DNA of 44,738 bases from Frankia sp. R82 (GCF_023716925.1 NZ_JAMQQG010000017.1:1-44738), one strand, 5' to 3'. Counted from the stretch's first letter, positions 1 through 8,806 are shown. Notes: generated from the sequence alone by a model not told the origin. A program made the numbers and translations.

Positions 1-804
1 GGCCGCGGCGGCACGGGCGGCCCGGCTGCCGGAGGCACCGCCGCGGGCGGCCCGGCTACTGGTCGTACCGCTACGCCGCCCCCCGACGGGCGGCACCAGG
101 GCTCGGCGCACTGACGTCGTGCCGGGCCCTGCCGGGCCGGCAGGGGACGTGGACGCAGCAGGAGCCGGGGCAGGTGGGGGCGCAGCGCCCGAGGGCAGCG
201 AAGCGGACGATGACGCCCCTGGCGGTGGGTATCCCGACGGCCCGTGTCCGGGCCGGGGTGGCCCTGGCAGGAACGGTCCGGGCGGGACGGCGGGCTCGGG
301 GCGGAACGAGGCGGGGACGGGCGCCCCGGGGCGGTCAGAGCGGTCAGAGCCACGGCTGCGGCCATAGAGCGCGCCGGGCGGCCCGTAATCTTCGCCTCCG
401 GCCGGCGCGGCTCCGTAGGAGGAGGTCGGGAAACCAGACCGGGCCGGCTGGCCTGGCTGACTCGGGCGACCGGGCGCCGACGGGTAACCAGGCCGGGCCG
501 GATAACCGGGATTGGCCGGGTAACCGGAGTGGTAGCCGCCGGTCGCAGCCGGATCGCCGGGCCGAACCTGGCGATCGTCGGGGCCCCATCCGGCCGGCGC
601 GGGGCGATCCGCAGGGCCGCGGTCCGCGGGGTCATAGCCGACGGCCGGGGAACCGGGCTGGCCATAACCCGCGTCGCTCGGGCCGTACCGATCGGGCCGA
701 CCCCGAGAATGAGAGTGTCCCTGTGGTCCGTCGCCGCTGGGGCGACGAGGGGAAGGCGGGCGCTGATCCTCCTCCCAGCCGGCCCGTCGCGCACCGTCCG
801 TCAC
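1..804 (-). CDS. Pro/Gly-rich hypothetical protein, N-terminal part (runs off left edge)
   Basis: Open minus-strand frame with no stop from the GTG at 804 down to base 1, so at least 268 residues are present and the C-terminus lies outside the window. The start is supported by a GGAGG Shine-Dalgarno eight bases upstream (about 813-817). The visible protein begins MTDGARRAGWEED and is then dominated by Pro, Gly, Ala, Arg, Ser and Tyr, with loose PGYP/GYHSGYP repeats between about residues 80 and 110. No catalytic domain, signal peptide or membrane segment is visible in this part. Such tails are common on actinobacterial membrane proteins and kinases, so a functional domain may follow beyond the edge. 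It is divergent from mscL with a 208-bp gap. Function unknown; plus-strand open frames over the same bases are shadows. Confidence 0.7.
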   Translation of the reverse strand, partial: MTDGARRAGWEEDQRPPSPRRPSGDGPQGHSHSRGRPDRYGPSDAGYGQPGSPAVGYDPADRGPADRPAPAGWGPDDRQVRPGDPAATGGYHSGYPANPGYPARPGYPSAPGRPSQPGQPARSGFPTSSYGAAPAGGEDYGPPGALYGRSRGSDRSDRPGAPVPASFRPEPAVPPGPFLPGPPRPGHGPSGYPPPGASSSASLPSGAAPPPAPAPAASTSPAGPAGPGTTSVRRALVPPVGGRRSGTTSSRAARGGASGSRAARAAAA

Positions 805-891
805 CAGACGACCTCCGATCCCGAGCCGCTGTATGCATTCGTTCGTCCCACCGGTGTACCACGGATTTGCCGGGACGTTGCGCGCGCCTAG

Positions 892-920
892 TTGACAACG
901 GCCCATCAGGGACATACACG
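892..920 (+). promoter_or_regulatory. Candidate promoter for mscL
   Basis: A perfect -35-like TTGACA lies at 892-897. A 17-base spacer separates it from a weak -10-like TACACG at 915-920. The element is about 95 bases upstream of the mscL GTG. The -10 match is poor, so this is only a suggestion. Confidence 0.3.
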
Positions 921-1012
921 CCTTGTCGGATACCCTCTAACGTGCATCGATATCCTCCCATGACATCCCTGCAAGCACCGCCATAGCAGCAACCTCCTGG
1001 GGGGAGAGCACA

Positions 1013-1408
1013 GTGAAGGGCTTCAAACAGTTCCTGATGCGCGGGAACGTGGTCGACCTGGCCGTCGCCGTGGTCATCGGCGCGGCGTTCACCGCGGTCG
1101 TCACGTCACTGGTGGCGAACATCTTCACGCCACTGATCGCCGCGATCTTCGGCAAGCCGGACTTCGCCACCCTCACTTTCAAGATCAACGGAAGCATCTT
1201 CCGTTACGGCGCGTTCATCAACAGCGTCATCGCGTTCCTCTCCGTCGCAACCGTGATCTACTTCGTGGTCGTCCTACCGCTGAAGACCCTCGCCGACCGT
1301 CGGGCCCGTGGCCAGGTAACCCCGCAGGAGGACCCCGTGCTGACGGACGAGGCTCGGCTGTTGACCGAAATCCGTGATCTACTGGCGACACGCCGCAGCG
1401 ACGCCTGA
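1013..1408 (+). CDS. mscL: Large-conductance mechanosensitive channel MscL
   Basis: A 131-residue protein, close to the family's usual 130-150. It forms a homopentameric channel in the cytoplasmic membrane that opens under high membrane tension and releases solutes on hypo-osmotic shock. The amphipathic N-terminal helix (MKGFKQFLMRGNVVDLAVAV) leads into TM1 (about residues 13-45, Gly/Ala/Val-rich pore lining with VIGAAFTAVV). A short periplasmic loop and TM2 (about 67-92) follow. The charged C-terminal helix (about 103-130) is the cytoplasmic bundle. The GTG start follows a purine-rich GGGGAGAG site six bases upstream. It is a single gene with its own upstream gap and no obvious operon partner. 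Family assignment is secure. Confidence 0.96.
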   Translation: MKGFKQFLMRGNVVDLAVAVVIGAAFTAVVTSLVANIFTPLIAAIFGKPDFATLTFKINGSIFRYGAFINSVIAFLSVATVIYFVVVLPLKTLADRRARGQVTPQEDPVLTDEARLLTEIRDLLATRRSDA

Positions 1409-1518
1409 CTCCGCGCCTCGTCCGGAGACGGCCCGCCGGCCCCGACGCGGACGCTCACTAACCCGAACGTTGGTCGGCATTCAGGTATCGCTCAGGCTCG
1501 CAAGGGAAAGTGCCAACC

Positions 1519-3213
1519 ATGACACCGCGTCCCCCCTTCAGCGACAACGCCGATGAAGCCCAGCCGGGTGACGGCCGGGAGGGGTCCGGCGCCGGGCACG
1601 ACTCGCCGTCCCCCTGGGCCCCGCCCGCCGTCGGCGGATTCGGGTCGCAGGCAGCACAGCCGCACCCGGCCGACCCCTATCGCCCGGCGGACGGCTCCAC
1701 GCCGCCCGGCGGTCCCCATCCCCCGTCAGGTCCGTCGACGGGGGGCTGGGGATCGCCGGCCGGCCCCGCAGGCTCAGGCGCTCCCGGTTCACGTCCGCAG
1801 GGTCCGGGCAGCGGTCCCGGTGGGCCGAGCGGGCCGGGCGCGCCGAACGGGCCCGGTGGCCCTGTCGGTGGCCCGTACGGGCCACCGCCGGGTGGTCCGA
1901 GCGCTGCCCCCGCGCCCTGGACCAGCCAGTGGGGTTCCGCGCCGACGGGGGGCGGCTATCCCCCGACCGGGCAGTTCCCCAGCAGTGAGCACATGTCGCC
2001 CTCGGTGCCGCAGGGCCAGGGCGGTCCGTACGGCCTCGCCTCCGGCCCGGCGCCGGGCGGATCGAACGGCACCGTGGCGTTGCGGCGGCGCCGGCTCGTG
2101 GCCGCGGGGCTCGCCCTCGCGCTGGTGTCGGCCGGAGTCGGTGGGGCGGTCGGGGCGATGGTGGCTGGTGACGACGGTGGCAGCACGGTCGTGACAACCG
2201 CCGGCCTGGAGCACACCTCGTCCACGGCCGGTGGCACGTCTCCCGCGGCGTCGGGCACCGTCTCGGCGGCCGCGAAGAAGATCCTGCCGAGTGTGGTCAC
2301 GATCTCCGAGGAATCCAGCAGCGAGTCCGGCACCGGCTCCGGGACAATCATTCGCGCGGACGGTCACATTCTGACGAACAACCATGTCGTGTCGGGCGCG
2401 TCCGACGGCGGGTCCCTGACGGTCACCCTGCAGGACGGCCGTACCTTCTCGGCCAAGGTGGTGGGCACCGACCCGAGTGCCGACCTCGCCGTCATCAAGA
2501 TTGACGCCTCCGGGTTGACCGCCGCGACGTTCGGTAATTCCGACGCGTTGAACATCGGTGAGCTTGTCGTTGCGGTCGGCAGCCCGCTCGGCCTCAACGG
2601 GACGGTGACCTCCGGCATTGTCAGTGCCGTGCACCGCCCGGTGCGCACCGGTGACTCCACGGTGCAGGACCAGCAGAACACCGTTCTCGACGCGATCCAG
2701 ACCGACGCGCCGATCAACCCGGGTAACTCCGGCGGGCCGCTGGTCAACAGCCGCGGCGAGATCATCGGCGTGAACAGCGCGATCGCGACGGTCGGCGGGG
2801 GTAGCAGCCCGTTCGGCAGCGCCCAGCAGTCCGGGAACATCGGGGTCGGATTCGCCATTCCCGGCAACTACGCCGAGTCGGTCGCCACTCAGCTGATCAC
2901 CGCCGGCCGCGCCCAGCATCCCTACCTCGGGGTCGCAGCCTCCACCGCGGACGAGAACACCCGCTCGACGGCCGCCAGCGGCACCGGCGCCCAGATCCGG
3001 ACGATGGTCTCAGGTGGGCCGGCGGAGAGCGCGGGCCTGCGCGTCGGCGATGTGATCACGAAGCTCGGCGACCGGGCGATACCCGATGTCGACTCCCTGA
3101 TCGCGGCCGTGCGCTCGCATGCCATCGGGGACGAGGTCGAGGTCACCTACACCCGGGACGGCAAGACCGCAACCGCGACCGCGAAGCTGGCGCTGCAGCC
3201 ACCGACGTCCTGA
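1519..3213 (+). CDS. Membrane-anchored HtrA/DegP-type serine protease with PDZ domain
   Basis: A trypsin-like protease of the HtrA/DegP/PepD family, probably acting outside the membrane in envelope protein quality control. Order of parts: a Pro/Gly-rich cytoplasmic region (about 1-185), one membrane helix after RRRR (about 188-215), a chymotrypsin-like domain, and a C-terminal PDZ domain (about 465-560). Counting from the alternative GTG at 1510, the triad is His292 (TNNHVV), Asp325 (SADLAVI) and Ser407 (NPGNSGGP). I prefer the ATG at 1519 because the AAGGGA site at 1502-1507 leaves only two bases before the GTG but eleven before the ATG. All catalytic residues are intact. The specific substrate is unknown. 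Confidence 0.92.
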   Translation: MTPRPPFSDNADEAQPGDGREGSGAGHDSPSPWAPPAVGGFGSQAAQPHPADPYRPADGSTPPGGPHPPSGPSTGGWGSPAGPAGSGAPGSRPQGPGSGPGGPSGPGAPNGPGGPVGGPYGPPPGGPSAAPAPWTSQWGSAPTGGGYPPTGQFPSSEHMSPSVPQGQGGPYGLASGPAPGGSNGTVALRRRRLVAAGLALALVSAGVGGAVGAMVAGDDGGSTVVTTAGLEHTSSTAGGTSPAASGTVSAAAKKILPSVVTISEESSSESGTGSGTIIRADGHILTNNHVVSGASDGGSLTVTLQDGRTFSAKVVGTDPSADLAVIKIDASGLTAATFGNSDALNIGELVVAVGSPLGLNGTVTSGIVSAVHRPVRTGDSTVQDQQNTVLDAIQTDAPINPGNSGGPLVNSRGEIIGVNSAIATVGGGSSPFGSAQQSGNIGVGFAIPGNYAESVATQLITAGRAQHPYLGVAASTADENTRSTAASGTGAQIRTMVSGGPAESAGLRVGDVITKLGDRAIPDVDSLIAAVRSHAIGDEVEVTYTRDGKTATATAKLALQPPTS

Positions 3214-3620
3214 TCGCCCGGACCAGCCGAATTTGTCGCCCGGCATACCGGCGACATGGCAATCGTGGTGCGATCCGGCGCAGGGTGACGAATGGCCGAT
3301 GCCGTTCGGAACGGCAACCTGCGCCAGATCGGTGAGGTAAAGTCACCCACCTCCCCAATGAACTATTTATTCGCCACCTTTGTGACTAGTTCCCCGCGCG
3401 GGCGGGCCTCCGCGGCTCCCGGTGTAAGCCGCATCATGCGCACATAGTTCCACCAAAGCCCCGAAACGCCTTCATCTCTTGTGGTCAAGCGATACCAGGT
3501 GTCGAATCGACGACAACAAAATCCTCACAACGTTCATCTGTCCCTGCGGGCCGCCTCCTAGCATGAGCGTCATCCACCCCGATCCGGGCCCGCTGCTAGT
3601 CCACCGGGAGACGCGAGAGT
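3214..3620. other. Gene-free interval, 407 bp
   Basis: No credible coding frame is present. The stretch from about 3350 to 3550 is noticeably richer in A and T than its surroundings, as expected for the promoter of the gene at 3621. I could not fix a convincing -35/-10 pair or operator. Confidence 0.5.
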
Positions 3621-5237
3621 ATGGATGACGACGCGGACCTCGTGGCCCGTGTCCGCCGTGGCGATCGACCGGCCTTCGACGACCTTTACGATCTTTACGC
3701 GGACGATGTCTTCTCCATGTGCCTGCTGATCCTGGGCGATCCGACCGTCGCTCGTGCGGCGGCGGGAACGGCCTTCGCCCTGGTCGCCCGCACCCGGCTC
3801 AATCCGCTGAGCGATCCGGCGAGGCTGCGGTCGTGGCTGCTGGAACTGGCCCGCGGCAGCGCACTGGCCTGGTCGGGTTCCCCGCAGGCCCGCAGCGTCC
3901 CGGTACCACACGGGGTACCGCCGGAGGACCTGCTGCTCGGTGCGGTCGTGCCAGCCCCCGCAAGCCTGCGGGTGGGCCTTGCCCGCACCTTCGACCGCGC
4001 CGCCACCGTCGCGGAGGCGGCCGCCAGCCGGCGGGCCGCCGAGGCCTCGGCGTTCCTGGCCGCCGGCCGATCGATGGCACCGGCCGCGGTGCCCGGGAGC
4101 GCAGCGCAGTTCCACGACTCGTCGACGGCGACCATCAGCCTTCACAAGCAGGTCCCGGCGCCCGGTACTACGGCCCCCGCTGACGCGGACACCGGTTTCC
4201 CCCAGGCGGCCGGCACCGCCGACACGGCGCAGACAGCCGTGCCACATGCCGCGGTGCGCGAGCTCCCCCTGATGCGGGTGGACACCGACAGCGACGAACC
4301 CGTCGGCCCGTCGACCCTTGCGTCCCTGGCGCCGTGGCGTACCCGCTCGGCGATGGCCGCCGCGGCCGTGTTGGCCGTCGCCGCCGTCAGCCTGACCGCG
4401 GCGATGAACTGGCCCGCCAACGATCCTGCGCTGGTCTCGGAGAACCGGATCGCCGTGGTGAGCCAGCCGTCGCCCTCGGCCCTCACCCGGCCCTCGCGCG
4501 CGCCCGCCGCGCCGAACAGCCACCCCGGCGATGACAGTCCGGCCGCCGCCTCGACGGTGGCCGGCGCCTACACCAGCCAGGCCGACGTGCCCCACCACCG
4601 GGTGCCGCACATCATCGAGCCGGTCGCCCGGGACGTCCGTCGTACGCCCGAGCTCACCCCGCACGGCTCCAGCGGCTCGTCCCCGACACCGCCGACGTCA
4701 CCGACGTCACCGACGTCGAACGCGGTACGTCCCCCCGCGACAAACCCAGGTACGGCCACACCGGCGACCACCACGCCGAGAACGTCCACCTCGGCGGGTC
4801 TCCCGCTCCACGGCACCCCGACGGTCACGCCGACGACGCCGGGCAACGTCGGTGCACCACCCGCACCGGGTTCCTCCACTTCCCCGGGTTCCTCCACCTC
4901 ACCGGGTTCCTCCACCTCACCGGGCGTCATCGGTACCGGCATCCCGACTCCGGCCCAGCCCCGCAGGTCGTCTCCGGCCACCAGCACCCCGGCCACCAGC
5001 ACCCCGGCCACCGGGACGACCCCCCGCACCACGGCCACGCCGTCCGGCGGCACGAGAGTGGGTGGTGCGGGGTCCGGCGCACCATCATCCGGCGCACCAT
5101 CATCCGGCGCACCATCGTCCAGCGGCAGTGGATCGGGCTCGGGCACGACGCAATCCGGGACGGGCAAGGGTAGCTCCACAAGCACCCCGACGGCACCGGC
5201 CAGCACCGTCCGCGTGCAGCCGCCCATCCCGGTATGA
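3621..5237 (+). CDS. Sigma-70 region 2-like domain fused to a membrane helix and Pro/Thr/Ser-rich tail
   Basis: A 538-residue protein. Residues about 4-85 resemble ECF sigma region 2: an acidic start, LVARVRRGDRPAFDDLYDLY, then LRSWLLELARGSA, which matches the usual FRxWLxxIAxN block. The acidic DAxQExF segment expected at region 2.3/2.4 is replaced by Ala-rich sequence, and no region 4 helix-turn-helix follows. After an Ala-rich linker, a single hydrophobic segment (about 240-262, after WRTRSA) is followed by about 270 residues of Pro, Thr, Ser and Gly with tandem repeats, presumably outside the cell. This suggests a membrane-tethered, perhaps non-DNA-binding sigma relative. It could be an envelope sensor, a sigma decoy or a degenerate ECF factor. 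The ATG follows GGGAGACGCGAG. It is transcribed towards the copper cluster. Confidence 0.75.
   Translation: MDDDADLVARVRRGDRPAFDDLYDLYADDVFSMCLLILGDPTVARAAAGTAFALVARTRLNPLSDPARLRSWLLELARGSALAWSGSPQARSVPVPHGVPPEDLLLGAVVPAPASLRVGLARTFDRAATVAEAAASRRAAEASAFLAAGRSMAPAAVPGSAAQFHDSSTATISLHKQVPAPGTTAPADADTGFPQAAGTADTAQTAVPHAAVRELPLMRVDTDSDEPVGPSTLASLAPWRTRSAMAAAAVLAVAAVSLTAAMNWPANDPALVSENRIAVVSQPSPSALTRPSRAPAAPNSHPGDDSPAAASTVAGAYTSQADVPHHRVPHIIEPVARDVRRTPELTPHGSSGSSPTPPTSPTSPTSNAVRPPATNPGTATPATTTPRTSTSAGLPLHGTPTVTPTTPGNVGAPPAPGSSTSPGSSTSPGSSTSPGVIGTGIPTPAQPRRSSPATSTPATSTPATGTTPRTTATPSGGTRVGGAGSGAPSSGAPSSGAPSSSGSGSGSGTTQSGTGKGSSTSTPTAPASTVRVQPPIPV
4866..4919 (+). repeat. 18-bp coding minisatellite (three units)
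   Basis: Three tandem units begin CCGGGTTCCTCCAC at 4866, 4884 and 4902. They encode PGSSTS repeats in the Ser/Thr-rich tail of the sigma-like fusion protein. Units two and three are identical. Confidence 0.9.
5076..5120 (+). repeat. 15-bp coding minisatellite (three units)
   Basis: Three tandem copies of GGCGCACCATCATCC (third with one change) start at 5076, 5091 and 5106 and encode SGAPS repeats. They keep frame, so copy-number change would alter tail length without disrupting the protein. Confidence 0.9.
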
Positions 5238-5263
5238 CGCCGCGACCTCGGTAACGCCGGGAT

Positions 5264-5280
5264 CCGTGCTCAACGCACGG
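5264..5280. terminator. Candidate short hairpin between convergent genes
   Basis: A perfect six-base stem CCGTGC/GCACGG with loop TCAAC lies between the sigma-like gene and the CopC-CopD gene. It overlaps the latter's TGA. There is no T-run, so it is only a candidate bidirectional terminator. Confidence 0.35.
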
Positions 5281-7042
5281 TGTAGACCAGCGTGGTTGCG
5301 TACTCGTCGAAGTCGTTGAGACGCAGGCTCAGGCGTAGCTGCCACGAACCGGACAGTGGGACCTGCAGATCGTCGCTGCGCACATGGCCGGTCTCGGCGA
5401 GGTCCAGCGGCACCGTGAACGGCCCGAGACTCCTTGCCGGCAGGGAAAGCTGTGCCTGCGCGGCGACCAGCCGTTGTGGTTTTCCGGTGGGGGCATAGGC
5501 GTACACGTCGATCGACTCCGCGCCGATCCGGGTGGGGGCGATCCGGACCTTCACCGTCATCGGCCCGGCGAACGCGCTGCCGTGGAACGGCGGGGCGTAG
5601 CTGGTTCGGGCCGGCACCATGTTGACCAGCGTGGCAGTAAGCCCGAGGACCACACCCGCCAGCGCGAGTTCGGCCACGATCCCCCGCCGCAGCCCGGCCA
5701 GCGCCGCGGCTCCCGGCAACCCGCCGAGCCGGCCAGGGCCGCCGTCCACCCCGCCCTCAGCACCAGCGTCCGGGCCGGCGTTGCTGGTGGCGTCCGGCCC
5801 GGTGGCCTCGATACCAGCCGCGGCGCCGACGGGGTGAACCCGGGCCGAGCCGTAGTGCCGACGCACCCACTGCCGGGCCAGCGCCGCCACGCCGAGCATG
5901 CCCAGGACGAACCAGACCTTGTAGAGCACCATCCGGCCATAGCCGGTGTCGATGACGGCCGCGAAGGAGCCGATCTCCCGCCAGCTCTGCACGAGCCCGC
6001 TGACCACGATCGCAACGACCGCACCGATGGCGAGCCGGGACCACCGGGGCAGTACCGCCCCGATCTCGGCCGCCGAGGCGGTCCGTAGCAGCACCACGAT
6101 GACCGCCAACCCGCCGATCCAGACCGACATGGCCAGGACGTGCACCGTCAGGCTGACCACCGACAACCCGACCAGGTCACCGACACCGCCGTGCCCGATC
6201 GCCGCGAGACTCACCGCGACCGCGAGACCAAGCGCCGCCAGTTCACCGCGCCGCCACAGGTCGGGCCGACCCATCCGGGCGGCCTGGCGCAGCAGCGGCG
6301 CGGCCAGCATCAGCGCGAGCAGCCGGATGAGCAGTAGATGGCCGAACCGTTCGTCCAGCGTGGTCGACAGGTGCGACCAGTGCACGATCCCGCCCAGGCC
6401 CGACCCGGAGGTGTACAGACCCTGCAGCAGCAGTTGGGCCGCGGACGCCGCGACCGCCAGCCCCCACGCCGCCGCCAGCAGCCGCCCGCTGCCGGCGGCT
6501 CGCAGCCCCGCCGGCCACAGCAGGACGAGGAACAGGCAGGCGCCCAGCAGCACGCCGACCCCGACGTACCCGGCGAAGCGGGCCGCCCCGAACAGGAACC
6601 CGACCACGGCGGAGCCGGACGTGGTGCCCTCGGCACGGGCTGCGCCGGCATCCGGCGGGCCCCCCACCCCGAAGGCGAACGCGCCCGACACCGGATGGCT
6701 GTCGGCGGAGATCACCCGCCAGCTCGCCACATACGTGCCCACCGGCAGCCCGGCCCGCAGCACCACCATCGCCTGGGACGCCCGCGCACCCCCCTGTGCA
6801 TGGCCGAGATCAACCCGGTTTCCGGCCCGGTCGAGCACCCGGATCGAGTCACCCGACACCCGGATCGACTCGCTGAAGGAGAGCACCACCCGGGTGGGCG
6901 GGGTGGCCAGCGCCGCGCCGCCCTGCGGGTCGGTGCTCGTCAACAGGGCATGGGCGGACGCCGGGGTGACCCCGATCCCCAGGCCGACGGATGTGGTGGC
7001 CATGGCGACCACCGCCATGACCACCACCGCGAATCTGCGCAC
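5270..7042 (-). CDS. CopC-CopD fusion copper protein
   Basis: A 590-residue membrane protein for copper handling. A signal peptide (about 1-31, ending ASA) precedes a CopC domain (about 32-130). The mature protein would begin with the copper-brace histidine (HALLTSTDP), and a second conserved site is ADSHPVSGAF. The CopD part (about 150-385) has about eight membrane helices. After a Gly/Ala/Asp linker and another helix, a C-terminal beta-rich domain (about 490-590) resembles YtkA-like domains. The GTG start lies six bases after the ycnI stop, so translation is probably coupled. CopCD proteins are linked to copper import or tolerance; the direction here cannot be told from sequence. Fused CopC-CopD forms are common in actinobacteria. 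Confidence 0.9.
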   Translation of the reverse strand: MRRFAVVVMAVVAMATTSVGLGIGVTPASAHALLTSTDPQGGAALATPPTRVVLSFSESIRVSGDSIRVLDRAGNRVDLGHAQGGARASQAMVVLRAGLPVGTYVASWRVISADSHPVSGAFAFGVGGPPDAGAARAEGTTSGSAVVGFLFGAARFAGYVGVGVLLGACLFLVLLWPAGLRAAGSGRLLAAAWGLAVAASAAQLLLQGLYTSGSGLGGIVHWSHLSTTLDERFGHLLLIRLLALMLAAPLLRQAARMGRPDLWRRGELAALGLAVAVSLAAIGHGGVGDLVGLSVVSLTVHVLAMSVWIGGLAVIVVLLRTASAAEIGAVLPRWSRLAIGAVVAIVVSGLVQSWREIGSFAAVIDTGYGRMVLYKVWFVLGMLGVAALARQWVRRHYGSARVHPVGAAAGIEATGPDATSNAGPDAGAEGGVDGGPGRLGGLPGAAALAGLRRGIVAELALAGVVLGLTATLVNMVPARTSYAPPFHGSAFAGPMTVKVRIAPTRIGAESIDVYAYAPTGKPQRLVAAQAQLSLPARSLGPFTVPLDLAETGHVRSDDLQVPLSGSWQLRLSLRLNDFDEYATTLVYTVR

Positions 7043-7048
7043 GGACGG

Positions 7049-7813
7049 CTACGCCCGCCGCCGCGACGCGCGAATCCCGAAGACCGCGGACAGTCCCACC
7101 GCGATCACGCCAAGCCCGATGCCGATGATGCCCAGCGTCCGGGCCGTCCCGTCATCGCCACGGTCACTGCTGGTGGCGGCGACCGCGGTCGGCTGCGGGT
7201 CGGTCCCGGTGCTCGAGGTCCGGGCGGTTGCCGAACCCGAGCCTGCCGCCGAGGCGGCGGTGATGGCGACCGTCGGGGCGGGATGGTCCGGCTCCGCCTG
7301 ACCCGGCGCGGCGAGATCCACCCAGCGCACCACGTTGCCGTCCGAGTAGGTCTGCAGGGCCTTGAACGCGACCGGGCCGGCGGTGGTCGGCAGTGGCCCG
7401 GCGGACACGTTGAAGGTGTCGAACTCGCCCGGTCTGATCCCGGGGTTGCCCTGGGCGGCGGTCCAGGTGATCCGGCTGACCACCTCGTCGACCTCGCCGT
7501 CGTCGGAGCGCAGCGGCTGCGCCGGCTTCGACCTGGTGACCTTGTAGTCCCAGCCGGCCTTCGGCTGCACCGACACCGAGGCGATCGGAGCGTCGGTGGG
7601 CAGCTGGACGTCAAGACCGGTGGTCGAGGCGCTGTCCTCCTCGTTGGGCACCTTGAACGTCAACGTGGTGTAGGCACCGGGGGCCGCCGTCGACGGTGCG
7701 ACGGAGACGTGGGCCGATGCCGGCGCCACCGCGACGGCCAGTGCGGCCGCGCCGACCGTCGTCAGCACCGCGATACGCGGAAAACGCCGTGACCGGTAAA
7801 TACCTGCCTGCAT
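7049..7813 (-). CDS. ycnI: YcnI-family (DUF1775) copper-associated membrane-anchored protein
   Basis: A 254-residue protein. A signal peptide (about 1-34) ends in ASA and is followed by HVSVAP, giving a mature N-terminal histidine typical of the YcnI copper site. The DUF1775 beta-sandwich spans about 35-180, with WDYKV and the GEFDTFNVSAGPLP segment. A Ser/Thr/Ala linker leads to a C-terminal membrane helix (about 225-248) and an Arg-rich tail, a usual YcnI layout. The ATG at 7813 is preceded by GAGGGG with seven bases spacing. Longer open frames upstream lack coding character. YcnI proteins bind copper outside the membrane and probably pass it to or from the adjacent CopCD. Confidence 0.92.
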   Translation of the reverse strand: MQAGIYRSRRFPRIAVLTTVGAAALAVAVAPASAHVSVAPSTAAPGAYTTLTFKVPNEEDSASTTGLDVQLPTDAPIASVSVQPKAGWDYKVTRSKPAQPLRSDDGEVDEVVSRITWTAAQGNPGIRPGEFDTFNVSAGPLPTTAGPVAFKALQTYSDGNVVRWVDLAAPGQAEPDHPAPTVAITAASAAGSGSATARTSSTGTDPQPTAVAATSSDRGDDGTARTLGIIGIGLGVIAVGLSAVFGIRASRRRA

Positions 7814-8030
7814 GGAAAACCCCTCGAATGTCCCCGCGACACACGACAGCGCCCGGGGACGGAAGTCCGGAAATGGTGCGACCGAGACATCACCGCAGGG
7901 GAAACGAGACCTCGCATCGACACTGCCGTCACCGGTGCGACGGACATGCCGATACGACCCCGGTGGCAGCTCTGCCACCGCGACAGTGCGCGCGCCGACC
8001 CAACTCCATCGACGCCTGTCGCCCTCGCCC

Positions 8031-8795
8031 CTACGGCAGGGCTGGCAGGGGCGGACCGCGGCGGCGGGCGGCGCGACCCAGCGGCCGGGTGTGCGGCCGG
8101 GGGGAAAAACCGGGGCTGGCGGCACGCAGGGTCGGTGGCCGGGCCGGAACCTTTCCGACCAGCCGCTGCGACCACCCGGCGATCCGTTCGAACAGGCGCC
8201 TGACCAGCGACGTCGACGCAAGGCTCCTGACACACCACAGCAGCCGTTCGGCCCGCCGCAACGAGACCGCGACCACCAGCGCCGCGACCGCGTGCGCAAG
8301 CAGCATCTGGCTGGTCAGCAGCGCCGGCAGCCCGGCCAGATGTGCCGCGCCGGCCATGTCCACCCCGCCCGCGTGGTGCATCCCGGCCATGCCCATCCCG
8401 GGCACATGGTGCATCCCGGGCATGCCCATCCCGGGCAGATCGAACCCGGCGGTGACCGGGTCGGTCCGGGCGGCCTGGGCCACGCTGGTGTGTGGCTGCG
8501 CGAGCCGGAAGGCGACGTGCAGTGCCAGCTGGGCGGCGGCCACGCCGAACAGCAGCGCCGGCAGCCCGCGCTCCCGGCTGCCGAGGCCGAAGGCGAGCCT
8601 GGTGAGCAGCCCGAAGGCGACAGCCGTGACGACGAGGCCGGGACGACCGGCCCCACCCGTCACATGGGCGACCCAGGCGAGGCTGACCGAGGATGCGGCG
8701 AACGTGGCTGCCCGGCCGAGGCGCGCCGTGCCCCCGTTCACCGACCAACCCGGCCTCGCCGACCAACCCGTCCCCACAATGCGCAAGCTTGCCAT
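8031..8795 (-). CDS. Met/His-rich polytopic membrane protein, probable metal binding
   Basis: A 254-residue protein with about four membrane helices (about 20-45, 48-65, 75-95, 155-180). Between helices three and four is an extracytoplasmic-looking loop with two near-identical Met/His blocks, GMGMPGMHH and GMGMAGMHH, followed by another Met and His. Such clusters bind Cu(I) in many copper proteins. The C-terminus is Arg/Pro-rich and cytoplasmic. It lies upstream of ycnI and copCD on the same strand (217-bp gap) and so is probably part of the same copper response. The ATG at 8795 is the most sensible start before the hydrophobic region, though no strong ribosome site is seen. The family name is not recognised; metal binding is inference from the loop. 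Confidence 0.75.
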   Translation of the reverse strand: MASLRIVGTGWSARPGWSVNGGTARLGRAATFAASSVSLAWVAHVTGGAGRPGLVVTAVAFGLLTRLAFGLGSRERGLPALLFGVAAAQLALHVAFRLAQPHTSVAQAARTDPVTAGFDLPGMGMPGMHHVPGMGMAGMHHAGGVDMAGAAHLAGLPALLTSQMLLAHAVAALVVAVSLRRAERLLWCVRSLASTSLVRRLFERIAGWSQRLVGKVPARPPTLRAASPGFSPRPHTRPLGRAARRRGPPLPALP

Positions 8796-8806
8796 GTCGG
8801 TCCGAC
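8796..8806. promoter_or_regulatory. Palindrome GTCGGTCCGAC in the divergent copper/regulator promoter
   Basis: An 11-bp perfect palindrome abuts the start codon of the Met/His-rich gene. A minus-strand TATAGC (-10-like) lies about ten bases upstream of it. It is a possible operator for a metal sensor; no sensor gene is adjacent. Confidence 0.25.

Noticed and set aside
174-986. Long plus-strand frames across the first kilobase
   Set aside because: They are Arg/Gly-rich shadows of the minus-strand Pro/Gly-rich protein, which has a strong ribosome site and better codon character.
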